DNA from: Actinocorallia sp. API 0066
Lineage (GTDB): Bacteria > Actinomycetota > Actinomycetes > Streptosporangiales > Streptosporangiaceae
Length of the DNA: 64,000 nt
Reading direction: 5' to 3'
Assembly (NCBI RefSeq): GCF_020991275.1
Contig: NZ_JAJLQY010000002.1
Span: 1-64,000 of the forward strand
Part shown: in pieces, positions 29,830 to 37,140 of the stretch
How positions within the stretch are numbered: the stretch's first letter is position 1
Layout of the letters: each line of letters opens with the position of its first letter
Notes under the pieces: model-generated
Database searches by the model: none
What the model was told of the DNA's origin: nothing
What the model saw: the letters and a program-made list of their open reading frames with translations, nothing else
Translations under genes and position numbers: made by a program

Positions 29830-31284
29830 TCAGCCGACGGGCTTGTCGAGGAGTTCGATCTCGATGGCGAGGACGCCGAGGGCTTCTTTCTCGGGCCCGT
29901 AGATGCGGCGGATGTTGGCGAGTTGCTGCTCTCGGGGGCTGGTCGGGTTCACTCGTGAGGGGCCTTCGGTGTCGAGCATCTCTTCGAAGGTGCGGTAGCG
30001 GGTGACGCGTTTGACGCGGGTGAGGGCGTCGTCGCGGCCGCACACGAAGCGGATGTGGTCGCCTGCGGCGAGGTTGCGCAGGTTGGGGTACTGGACCCGG
30101 ACCTCGATGGTCTTCGACCCGTTCGCGACGAGGTCGAAGTAACGCCGGTAGAGGTTCATCTCGCGGGCACGCGGCGTAGTGGTGGTGCTGGGTCGTCCGG
30201 TCATGATCCTGTCCAGTTCAGCGGTGGTGTAGGAGCGGTAGAAGTGCTTGGGGTCGGCGAGCATCCGGCCGACGAGCCAGACCATGGCGTCGACGAAGCC
30301 GTCGGTGGTGCCGTCCCAGTCGGTGACGTCGAGCATCCAGGGCCGGGCGCCGGGCGGGGGCGGCACCTTCCCGTCGCGGATGAGGGATTTCGACAGCTTG
30401 GCGCCGGTGTCGGTCAGGACCATCGGAGTGAAGATGCGCGGCGGCGGGGCGAGGCCGGGCAGTTGGGCGAAGGCCTCGTCGACGAGTTGGCAGCCGTACG
30501 CCCAGTCGCCGCCCTTGACCATCACCGACAGGGTGACGCTGTCGCGCACGGCGTGCCGCTCCTTGACGAGGTTCCGGTACAGGGTGGCGAGGTCGAGGTA
30601 GGCGCCGGACTCGGCGGTCACATGGGTCTCGTAGTCGCCGTGGTCGGTGCACACCGCGGCGAACGCAGCCCCGCCCGAGCCTGTGCGCAGCAGCTTCGTC
30701 CGTTCGGCCCTCTTCTCGGCCCACCCGCACCCCGGGCACGGCAGCCGCAGGTGGACCTGGCCGTGCGACGGGGCGAGCGGCCATCGGATCTGGTCGAGCC
30801 TGCCGAGGGTGGCCAGGAACTCGTGTCGGAAGCCGGGGTCGGCCTGCTGGTCGGTGTAGGTCTCGATCTCGTAGTCGACGCCGGTCGCGTCGGCCAGTGA
30901 GTCGAACATCGCCCGGTAGTACTTGCCGAGCAGGGCCTCGATCCCGTCCGGGCCGAGGGCGTGCCGGTAGGTGGTCTGGTAGGCGTGGTGGGTCTCGGGG
31001 TCCAGGCGGATGTCGTACGGGGCGTTGTCGAGCGCGGAGAAGCGCACGATGGTGTCGACGCCGAAGGTCCGTTTGGTCTGCTTGGCCAGCAGGAACGCCG
31101 CGGTCTGCACCAGGCTGGTGCCGAGGTGGGGGGCGCCGTTGATCTGGGTGCCGACGACAAACGCGACGCGGTCGGGGTTGGTGGCCTGTAGGCGGGGGCG
31201 GACCATGTCCACTGCCCTCAGCATCGCGTTGGCCAGGACGTTGTTCGGGCTGATGATCTCCATGCGTTCGGTGCGGCCGTGCAT
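29830..31284 (-). CDS. Class I aminoacyl-tRNA synthetase-like / ASCH domain fusion
   Basis: A 484-residue fusion. Residues 15-365 look like a class I synthetase catalytic core: a HIGH-like GAPHLGTS (residues 51-57), a zinc knuckle CPGC (183-186) with Cys212 further on, a GGDW segment near 258, and a KMSKS-like KLSKS (296-300), all most like class I LysRS in order. No anticodon-binding domain follows. Instead residues 376-480 form an ASCH domain (NLYRRYFDLVANGSKTIEVR, AAGDHIRFV, LAIEIELL). It lies 20 bases downstream of the kinase-like gene in a three-gene operon. It may act on a nucleotide, an amino acid adenylate or an RNA; no function is known to me. ATG 31284 is used; ATG 31263 is possible. 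Confidence 0.75.
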   Translation of the reverse strand: MHGRTERMEIISPNNVLANAMLRAVDMVRPRLQATNPDRVAFVVGTQINGAPHLGTSLVQTAAFLLAKQTKRTFGVDTIVRFSALDNAPYDIRLDPETHHAYQTTYRHALGPDGIEALLGKYYRAMFDSLADATGVDYEIETYTDQQADPGFRHEFLATLGRLDQIRWPLAPSHGQVHLRLPCPGCGWAEKRAERTKLLRTGSGGAAFAAVCTDHGDYETHVTAESGAYLDLATLYRNLVKERHAVRDSVTLSVMVKGGDWAYGCQLVDEAFAQLPGLAPPPRIFTPMVLTDTGAKLSKSLIRDGKVPPPPGARPWMLDVTDWDGTTDGFVDAMVWLVGRMLADPKHFYRSYTTAELDRIMTGRPSTTTTPRAREMNLYRRYFDLVANGSKTIEVRVQYPNLRNLAAGDHIRFVCGRDDALTRVKRVTRYRTFEEMLDTEGPSRVNPTSPREQQLANIRRIYGPEKEALGVLAIEIELLDKPVG

Positions 31285-31304
31285 AGGGTCGGGGCCCTTC
31301 TGGG

Positions 31305-31877
31305 TCAGACGGCGGGGACGGGGAGTTGGGCGAGGATGAAGCTGATGCGGCGGGCGGCGTCGTCGGCGGGGACGAAGATGGGCTTGTATCCGGCGTCGTA
31401 GTAGCCCTGGATGATGAGTTCGTGGACGCGGCGGATCTCGCGTTCCTTGGCCCACACCAGGTCGTCCTCGGAGTCGAAGTCGTCCAGGGCGTCCAGGATG
31501 AAGACGGCGTCGTACCGGTAGATCCGGGTGGCCTCCTCCAGCTCCGGGTAGGGGCGTAGACCGAAGAACGCGTCCCACCCGTAGCCGTCGGGGATGCCCC
31601 GGTTGTAGAAGTGCAGGCCCGCCGTGTGGTCGCAGAACTCCCGCACGAACGCCGCCAGGACATCGCGGGAGTAAGCCTGCCGGTCGCCGACCTGCAGGTG
31701 GCGGCCCAGCCGGTCACGGTGCGCGCGGTAGATCTCCCTGGCGGGCTCCCCAACGGTGGCGGGGACGCCCATCTCCTGAAGCTCGGTGAAGACCGCGTCC
31801 TTGCCTGCGGACGGGCCGCCGGTGATGACGTACCGGCGCGGCGGAGTGGTCGGATTGAGGAGCTGCTGAAGGGTCAT
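31305..31877 (-). CDS. P-loop NTPase, AAA_28/nucleoside-kinase-like
   Basis: A 190-residue P-loop protein resembling the AAA_28 group of predicted small-molecule kinases. Features are RRYVITGGPSAGKDAVF at residue 14 on, GEPAREIYR, HFYNRGIPDGYGW (lid/acceptor region), YDAVFILDALDDFDSEDDLV and a GYKPIFVP ending. The Walker A reads GxxxxGKD: the usual Ser/Thr after GK is Asp, which would alter magnesium coordination. Its ATG overlaps the stop of the upstream gene (ATGA), and it precedes the synthetase-like/ASCH gene, suggesting a two-step modification pathway. Confidence 0.78.
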   Translation of the reverse strand: MTLQQLLNPTTPPRRYVITGGPSAGKDAVFTELQEMGVPATVGEPAREIYRAHRDRLGRHLQVGDRQAYSRDVLAAFVREFCDHTAGLHFYNRGIPDGYGWDAFFGLRPYPELEEATRIYRYDAVFILDALDDFDSEDDLVWAKEREIRRVHELIIQGYYDAGYKPIFVPADDAARRISFILAQLPVPAV

Positions 31878-32803
31878 CCGTCGTGTTCTTCCTGGTCGGG
31901 GCGGGATCGGCGGCCGGTGAGCGCCTGCCGCCACCGGGCGGCGAGGTCGCGGCCGCCGCCGGACGCGGCAAGGCGGGCGGTGAAGGAGGCGAACCCGTCG
32001 TCGGGGCCGCCGAGGCCGCCCAGGAGCAACTCCTGGGCCGGGGTCAGGGCGGGCGTCCACCCGGCGGAGGAACCGATCTGGTCCGGCGACAGGTCACCCG
32101 CGGCGTGCAGGAGCACCGCCCCATAGCAGGCCCGGTAGGCGGCGGTCGCCGCCAGCACCTGCGCGTGCCGCCACAGCGCGACGTCGGCGGCGCCGTCGAC
32201 CTCGCCGGGCGGGGCGTCCATGCTCACCAGCCGGGCGACGTTGACGAGCTCGGCGCGCAGCAGGTACGCGGCCCCCCACAGGGCCGCGACCGCGCTCTGG
32301 TGCTCGGCCGCCTCCCAGGCGAACACGTCCGCCGGCAGGACCAGGGGGCGGGCGGCGGCGTGCAGGACGGGCGCGGCCGGGAGCGCCGCCTCGGCGTCCT
32401 CGCCCGCGCGCAGCAGCTGACCGGCGACCAGGCCGCAGATCTTCGGCTCGATCCTCTTGCGGAAGTGGTGCACCTCGTACCCGGCTGCCGTTGCGGCGGC
32501 CTGGCGGCGGGCGGTCAGCTTCGCCCCCGACGTCGCCTCGACGACGCCGAACAGAAGCCGTGCGGCCGCGGCCAGCTCGGCGTTGTCCAGCCGGTCCAGC
32601 TCGGCGCGCAGTACCGCCTCCAGCGCCCGCGCTCGGCTGCCCCGGTCTCCGGCGTCCAGCGCCCGCGCCCGCACCGCGGCCAGGCTCAGCAGCCGTGGCC
32701 CCACCTGGTCGGGACGGACCGGCAGCCCGTTCCGAACGACCAGGCGCACCTCACCAGCCAACGTGTCGGCCGCCGACTCCGATGTCCTCTCCGAAGGGAT
32801 CAC
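31874..32803 (-). CDS. Unknown actinobacterial protein, first gene of ASCH-aaRS-like operon
   Basis: A 309-residue Ala/Leu-rich helical protein. The N-terminal half has a pattern I have seen in other uncharacterised actinomycete proteins: SADTLAGEVRLVVRNGLPVR, LLSLAAVRARALDAGDRGSR, LTARRQAAATAAGYEVHHFR and KRIEPKI. The rest contains VFAWEAAEHQSAVAALWGAA and ELVNVARLVSMDA. No catalytic motif is recognised. GTG 32803 is a tentative start. It is translationally coupled to the kinase-like gene and faces cynS across a 149-base gap. Confidence 0.65.
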   Translation of the reverse strand: MIPSERTSESAADTLAGEVRLVVRNGLPVRPDQVGPRLLSLAAVRARALDAGDRGSRARALEAVLRAELDRLDNAELAAAARLLFGVVEATSGAKLTARRQAAATAAGYEVHHFRKRIEPKICGLVAGQLLRAGEDAEAALPAAPVLHAAARPLVLPADVFAWEAAEHQSAVAALWGAAYLLRAELVNVARLVSMDAPPGEVDGAADVALWRHAQVLAATAAYRACYGAVLLHAAGDLSPDQIGSSAGWTPALTPAQELLLGGLGGPDDGFASFTARLAASGGGRDLAARWRQALTGRRSRPDQEEHDG

Positions 32804-32952
32804 GCCCCCAGTCTCGCACCCATGCCCACAAAAAGCCCACAGCGAGCCCCAGAAAACACCCAAGAAGCTTACCCACGCGTCGGCGAGCTCACCGTACTTG
32901 GGCGTGATGCGGTTTTCATGTGGGTGAAATTTGGTGCCGCTATTTTGTGATC

Positions 32953-33396
32953 ATGGACAAGATGCGTGCCATGGAGCTGATCCTGGAGGCGAAGGCGAAG
33001 AAGGGGCTGACCTTCTCCGAGATCGCCGAGGCCGTGGACCAGCACACGGTGTGGACGACCTCGGCGCTGCTCGGACAGCAGCAGATGAGCATGGCCGAGG
33101 CCGACGCGGTGGTGGATCTGCTGGGGCTCGACATGGACGTCGCCCGCGCGCTCCAGGCCCCGGCCGACAAGGGGTCGGTCGGCGCGCTCGTGCCCACCGA
33201 CCCGCTGATCCACCGGTTCTACGAGATCGTCCAGGTGTACGGCTCGACCCTGAAGTCGATCATCAACGAGGAGTTCGGCGACGGCGTCATGTCCTCGATC
33301 GACTTCCGGCTCGACGTCGAGCGCGTCCCCGACCCGGCGGGCGACAGGGTGCGCGTCACGATGGACGGCCGGTTCGAGCCCTACCGGAAGTGGTGA
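32953..33396 (+). CDS. cynS: Cyanate hydratase (cyanase)
   Basis: Decomposes cyanate with bicarbonate to ammonia and CO2. The 147-residue protein has the N-terminal HTH-like half (KGLTFSEIAEAVDQHTVWTT) and the catalytic C-terminal half RFYEIVQVYGSTLKSIINEE, GDGVMSSIDF. The Arg, Glu and Ser corresponding to E. coli Arg96, Glu99 and Ser122 are all present. No carbonic anhydrase or cyanate transporter gene is adjacent. Its 3' end overlaps the convergent monooxygenase gene by 41 bases. Confidence 0.96.
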   Translation: MDKMRAMELILEAKAKKGLTFSEIAEAVDQHTVWTTSALLGQQQMSMAEADAVVDLLGLDMDVARALQAPADKGSVGALVPTDPLIHRFYEIVQVYGSTLKSIINEEFGDGVMSSIDFRLDVERVPDPAGDRVRVTMDGRFEPYRKW

Positions 33397-34864
33397 ACGC
33401 GTAGTCGTCGAGGTCGAAGTGGCCGGACGCCCACCACAACGCGGGCCCGGACTGCGCCCTGATGTACGGGACGTCCCCGTGCCTGTCGAAGTAGTACGAG
33501 TTGGAGCCGGTACACACCGGACGGGCGAAGATGGTGCCTTCGACGCCGTCGCGCATCCGCCGGGTGTAGGCGTCGTGCGGGGCCTGCTTCACCGTCATCC
33601 GGGACGCCCCGCGCTTGCGGGCCTCCACGACACAGCGCACGATGTGCCGCGTACCGGTCTCGATCATGGTGAACCATGACGCGCCGGACACCGAGTAGGG
33701 GCCGTTCATGAGCCAGAAGTTCGGGGTCTGCGGCGACGCGACGCCCTCGTAGTTCTGGTACCGGTTCTCGTCCCAGAACTCACCGAGTTCGACGCCGCCG
33801 AGCCCGTAGACGGGGAACGCGGGGGTCGCGCCCAGTTCGAGGATCTTGAACCCGGTGGCGAGGACGAGCGTGTCGGTCTTGTGCTCGACGCCGTCGGCGG
33901 TGACGATCCCGTGCCCGGTGATCCGCTCGATGGGCGTCGTCACGAGGGACACGTCGGGCCGGTTGTAGGTGGCGAGGTAGCTGTTGGAGAACGACGGCCG
34001 TTTGCACCCGAATCCGTAGGACGGGGTGAGCTTGCGCCGGATCTCCGGGTCGCGCACCTGACGTCGGAGGTGTGCCCGGCAGATCCGTTCGATTCCGGAG
34101 GCGAGGAACGGAAGCCGCTTGTGGTAGATGACGCCCAGCACAAAGATCGCCTCGGTGAGGACCGTCGTCACCGCCCGGACCACGCGTTGGAGGCCGGGCA
34201 CGACGCGCAGCGCCGTCCGCATTGGGCGCGGGATCGTGAAGTCGAGTTTGGGGAACACCCAGATCGGCGTCCGCTGGTAGACGGTGAGGTGTTCGGCCCG
34301 CTCGGCCAGGTGCGGGATCACCTGGAGCCCGGACGCGCCCGTCCCGATGACGGCGACGCGCTCGTCGGACATGTTGTATGTGTGGTCCCACCGCGCGGTG
34401 TGGATGACCTTCCCCTGAAAAGCATCGATGCCGGGAATGTCGGGCATCTTGGGCTGGTCCAGCGGCCCCACCGCGCCGACGAGGAACCGGCAGGTCAGCT
34501 CGCCGTGGTTCGTCACGACCCGCCACAGGTCGTGCTCCTCGTCGAACACCGCCCTGTGCACGAACGTCCCGAGCCGCAGCTTGGGCCGCAACCCGTACTT
34601 GTCCGTGACGCGCTCGGCGTAGGCGAGCAGTTCGTTTCCGGGCGCGAAGGCACGTGACCAGTTGGGGTTCGGCTCGAAGGAGTAGCTGTAGGTCGCCGAC
34701 GGGATGTCCACCGCGACACCGGGATACGTGTTGTGCCGCCAGACGCCGCCGACCCCGTCCGCGGCGTCCAGGAGCACGAAGTCCTCGATGCCCGCCTCGC
34801 GGAGTTTGATCCCGACGCACAGCCCGGAGAACCCCGCTCCGACGGCGATCACCTCGTGGTCCAT
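33356..34864 (-). CDS. Flavin-containing monooxygenase, Baeyer-Villiger type
   Basis: A 502-residue FAD/NADPH monooxygenase. FAD-binding VGAGFSGLCVGIKLREAG and GVGGVWRHNTYPG are at the N-terminus. The Baeyer-Villiger fingerprint appears as FQGKVIHTARWDH (F-x-G-x3-H-x3-W-D). The NADPH-binding motif is VIGTGASGLQVIPHLA. It probably converts ketones to esters or hydroxylates a lipophilic compound. It is divergent from the TetR gene at 34952, whose operator lies in the gap. Its C-terminus overlaps cynS on the opposite strand. Confidence 0.92.
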   Translation of the reverse strand: MDHEVIAVGAGFSGLCVGIKLREAGIEDFVLLDAADGVGGVWRHNTYPGVAVDIPSATYSYSFEPNPNWSRAFAPGNELLAYAERVTDKYGLRPKLRLGTFVHRAVFDEEHDLWRVVTNHGELTCRFLVGAVGPLDQPKMPDIPGIDAFQGKVIHTARWDHTYNMSDERVAVIGTGASGLQVIPHLAERAEHLTVYQRTPIWVFPKLDFTIPRPMRTALRVVPGLQRVVRAVTTVLTEAIFVLGVIYHKRLPFLASGIERICRAHLRRQVRDPEIRRKLTPSYGFGCKRPSFSNSYLATYNRPDVSLVTTPIERITGHGIVTADGVEHKTDTLVLATGFKILELGATPAFPVYGLGGVELGEFWDENRYQNYEGVASPQTPNFWLMNGPYSVSGASWFTMIETGTRHIVRCVVEARKRGASRMTVKQAPHDAYTRRMRDGVEGTIFARPVCTGSNSYYFDRHGDVPYIRAQSGPALWWASGHFDLDDYAFTTSGRARTGRPS

Positions 34865-34934
34865 CAGTTCTCCTTCCGGGGGGATTCGGATACCGACGGT
34901 AGGGAGAACCGATTTGATGTGTCAATGGGTATTT

Positions 34935-34951
34935 GGATACCATCAGTATCC
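34935..34951. promoter_or_regulatory. TetR operator abutting the tetR start codon
   Basis: GGATAC-CATCA-GTATCC is a perfect inverted repeat that ends immediately before the ATG of tetR. A weaker related site GGATAC-CGACG-GTAGGG lies at 34888-34904, nearer the monooxygenase. There is no Shine-Dalgarno between palindrome and ATG, so tetR may be made from a leaderless mRNA. Confidence 0.75.
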
Positions 34952-35542
34952 ATGTCGAGGCTGACCCGCGCCGAGAGCCGCGCCCGCACCCGTGAACTGC
35001 TGCTCGCCACCGCCCGCGAGCTGTTCCTCCGCGACGGCTACCACGCCACGAGCCTGGAGAAGGTCGCCGACGCGGCCGGGTTCTCCAAGGGCGCCGTCTA
35101 CAGCAACTTCGCCACCAAGGACGAGCTGTGCGAGCACGTCATCACGCAGGTGCGCGGCGAGCACGTCGCCGCGATCACCGCCGTGTTCTTCGCCGAGGGC
35201 GAGCTGGAAGAGCACCTGCGCGCCTTCGACGCCTGGGCCGAGGCGACGGTCGGCGACCCCGGCTGGACCCTCCTGGAGGCCGAGTTCGCCATCCACGCGG
35301 CCCGCTCGGCCCCGGACGTCAAGGCGCGGGTGGCCGAGGGCGGCCGGCAGGCCGCCGCGGCCCTCACCGAGCTGCTGCGCGCCGAACTGCGCCGCAGCCC
35401 GCGCGCGCTGCCGCTGCCGGTCGAGGAACTCGCTGAGGCGATCCTGGGGCTCGGCATCGGCCTGGGCCTGCGCCGGGCCGTCGATCCGGCGCTGTCGCCG
35501 CGGCCGCTCGGCGACCTGATCAGACTGCTGCTCGTCCGCTGA
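34952..35542 (+). CDS. TetR family regulator of the monooxygenase
   Basis: A 196-residue TetR protein. The HTH region reads ARTRELLLATARELFLRDGY followed by HATSLEKVADAAGFSKGAVY and SNFATKDEL. The C-terminal domain (AWAEATVGDPGWTLLEAEFA) is of the common ligand-binding kind. It most likely represses itself and the divergent flavin monooxygenase through the two related palindromes in the gap. The 3' end overlaps the convergent CbiX-like gene by 23 bases. Confidence 0.92.
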   Translation: MSRLTRAESRARTRELLLATARELFLRDGYHATSLEKVADAAGFSKGAVYSNFATKDELCEHVITQVRGEHVAAITAVFFAEGELEEHLRAFDAWAEATVGDPGWTLLEAEFAIHAARSAPDVKARVAEGGRQAAAALTELLRAELRRSPRALPLPVEELAEAILGLGIGLGLRRAVDPALSPRPLGDLIRLLLVR

Positions 35543-36287
35543 CCCTGCGCCGCGCCGCGACGGGCCGCAGCGCCAGCGCGTCCCGGTACCGCTCGACGAC
35601 GATGTCCGCGAGCTCCGGCGCCGCCCCCAGCACCGGCGAGACGGCACGGGCGCCCGCCTCCTCGGCTGCCGTCCGCACCTTGTCCGCGAAGTATCCGGGG
35701 GCAAGGAAGTAGGACGCCACGACGACCTTGGGCGCACCCGCCTCGTAGAGCGCGTGAACGGCGTCCGCAGGGGTCGGCGACGTGGCCGACGCGTAGGCGG
35801 GACGCACGTCATACCATCCGCGCCGACGCCACGCCCGCGCCATCGAGGCGATCACCGCGTTGGCCGAGGGGTCCGAGGAGCCCGCCGAGACGAGCACCAC
35901 ACCGGTATCCGGCGACGGCACGACGTCCACCTCCGCCAGCCGCCGCTCCAACGCGTCCAGCAGCAGCGGATGCGGCCCGAGCGTCCCGGTGACGCGCACC
36001 GCCAGGCCCCGGTTCCGCGACCTGGCCCGCGCCAGCACGTCCGGAATGTCGATCTTGCTGTGGTAGGCGGCGGTCAGCAGCAGCGGCAGGACCACCGCCG
36101 AGCGCAGGCCCGTGAGCACCGGCACCGGCGACGGCGCGGCGTGGTCGAGATAGGACGCGAGCACGTTGACGCCCCGCGCCCGGACAAGGTCGAGCAGGCC
36201 CTCCACCGTCGCCGTCGCCCGCGGATCGCGGGACCCGTGCGCGACGGCGACGAGCGGTGGCGGCGAGCTCAGAGGTGGATTCCGCAT
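35520..36287 (-). CDS. Sirohydrochlorin chelatase-like protein (CbiX family)
   Basis: A 255-residue two-module chelatase. The first half starts LVAVAHGSRDPRATATVEGL with the metal-binding AHGSRDP motif and has VVLPLLLTAAYHSKIDIPD. The second half repeats the fold: VLVSAGSSDPSANAV and KVVVASYFLAPGYFADKV. It should insert Fe2+ into sirohydrochlorin to make sirohaem, the cofactor of the sulfite reductase encoded upstream. It overlaps cysH by 19 bases and ends the sir-cysH operon. Confidence 0.9.
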   Translation of the reverse strand: MRNPPLSSPPPLVAVAHGSRDPRATATVEGLLDLVRARGVNVLASYLDHAAPSPVPVLTGLRSAVVLPLLLTAAYHSKIDIPDVLARARSRNRGLAVRVTGTLGPHPLLLDALERRLAEVDVVPSPDTGVVLVSAGSSDPSANAVIASMARAWRRRGWYDVRPAYASATSPTPADAVHALYEAGAPKVVVASYFLAPGYFADKVRTAAEEAGARAVSPVLGAAPELADIVVERYRDALALRPVAARRRVSGRAAV

Positions 36288-36994
36288 TCGACCTTGCCGA
36301 GCCCCGACCAGCGGCCCGAACGGGGGTCGGCGCCCGGCTCGACCCGCGCGGTGCACGGGGCGCAGCCGATCGACGGGTAGTCGTCGTAGTGCAGCGGGTT
36401 CACCAGGATGCCGTTGTCGGCGATGTAGTTGTCGACGTCGTCCTCGGACCAGTTGAGGATCGGGTTGACCTTGACCATCTGCCTACGCCGGTCCCACTCG
36501 ACCACCCTCATGTCCTGGCGGCTCGACGTCTCGTCCCGGCGCACACCGGTGAACCACGCCATGTAGCCCTCCAGCGCCCGGCCGAGCGGCGCGACCTTGC
36601 GCAGGTGGCAGCAGAGGTCCGGGTTGCGGCCGTGCAGGCGCGGCCCGAGGTCGCGGTCCTGCTCGGCGACGGTCCTGGTGGGCCGCACGTTGATCACGTT
36701 CACCGGGTACACCGCCTCGACCGCGTCCCGGGTGCCGATCGTCTCGGCGAAGTGGTAGCCGGTGTCCACGAACAGCACGTCAACGCCCGGACGGACCTTG
36801 GAGACCAGATGGATCAACGCCGCGTCGGACATCGAGGACGTCAGACAGATCCGGTCGCCGAACGTCGCCGACGCCCACCGCACGATCTCCAACGCCGAGG
36901 CGTCGGCGAGTGCCGTGGCCGCCGAGTCCACGATGTCCTCAAGGCTGAGCGACGGACGCACCGTCTCCACCTTGGCCATGTCCAGCACCGTCAC
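36269..36994 (-). CDS. cysH: Phospho-/adenylyl-sulfate reductase CysH, Fe-S type
   Basis: Reduces activated sulfate (APS or PAPS) to sulfite. The 241-residue protein has the nucleotide loop ICLTSSMSDAALIHL, DTGYHFAETIGTRD, the catalytic cysteine at the C-terminus (ECGIHL), and two cysteine pairs (LCCHLRK and CAPC) that bind a [4Fe-4S] cluster. The cluster points to APS rather than PAPS as substrate. GTG 36994 has GGAG 6 bases upstream; ATG 36979 is an alternative. It overlaps the small zinc-ribbon gene by 4 bases. Confidence 0.93.
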   Translation of the reverse strand: MTVLDMAKVETVRPSLSLEDIVDSAATALADASALEIVRWASATFGDRICLTSSMSDAALIHLVSKVRPGVDVLFVDTGYHFAETIGTRDAVEAVYPVNVINVRPTRTVAEQDRDLGPRLHGRNPDLCCHLRKVAPLGRALEGYMAWFTGVRRDETSSRQDMRVVEWDRRRQMVKVNPILNWSEDDVDNYIADNGILVNPLHYDDYPSIGCAPCTARVEPGADPRSGRWSGLGKVECGIHL

Positions 36995-37134
36995 CGGGGG
37001 GCTCCAATCCCGAGGAAGCTCAATCGGAACTTGCGGGCACAGGCCCGGCAGTGCCAGGTCCCGTCCCCCTCGTAGGGAACTAGGTCTTCGTCGCCGCAGT
37101 ACGGGCAGTAGAACGGGGCCGCTCGCTCGCTCAT
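36991..37134 (-). CDS. 47-residue zinc-ribbon protein between sir and cysH
   Basis: A short gene reading MSERAAPFYCPYCGDEDLVP at the start. Two C-x2-C knuckles, CPYC and CRAC, are separated by about 20 residues and should bind one zinc. It starts 6 bases after the sir stop, and its TGA overlaps the GTG of cysH (GTGA). Its conserved place inside the sulfite/APS reductase operon suggests a small accessory factor, but no activity is known to me. Confidence 0.8.
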   Translation of the reverse strand: MSERAAPFYCPYCGDEDLVPYEGDGTWHCRACARKFRLSFLGIGAPR

Positions 37135-37140
37135 TCCCGC

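Noticed and set aside
29830-31284. Genuine lysyl-tRNA synthetase
   Set aside because: HIGH- and KMSKS-like motifs are present but there is no anticodon-binding domain and an ASCH domain is fused instead, so housekeeping LysRS function is unlikely.
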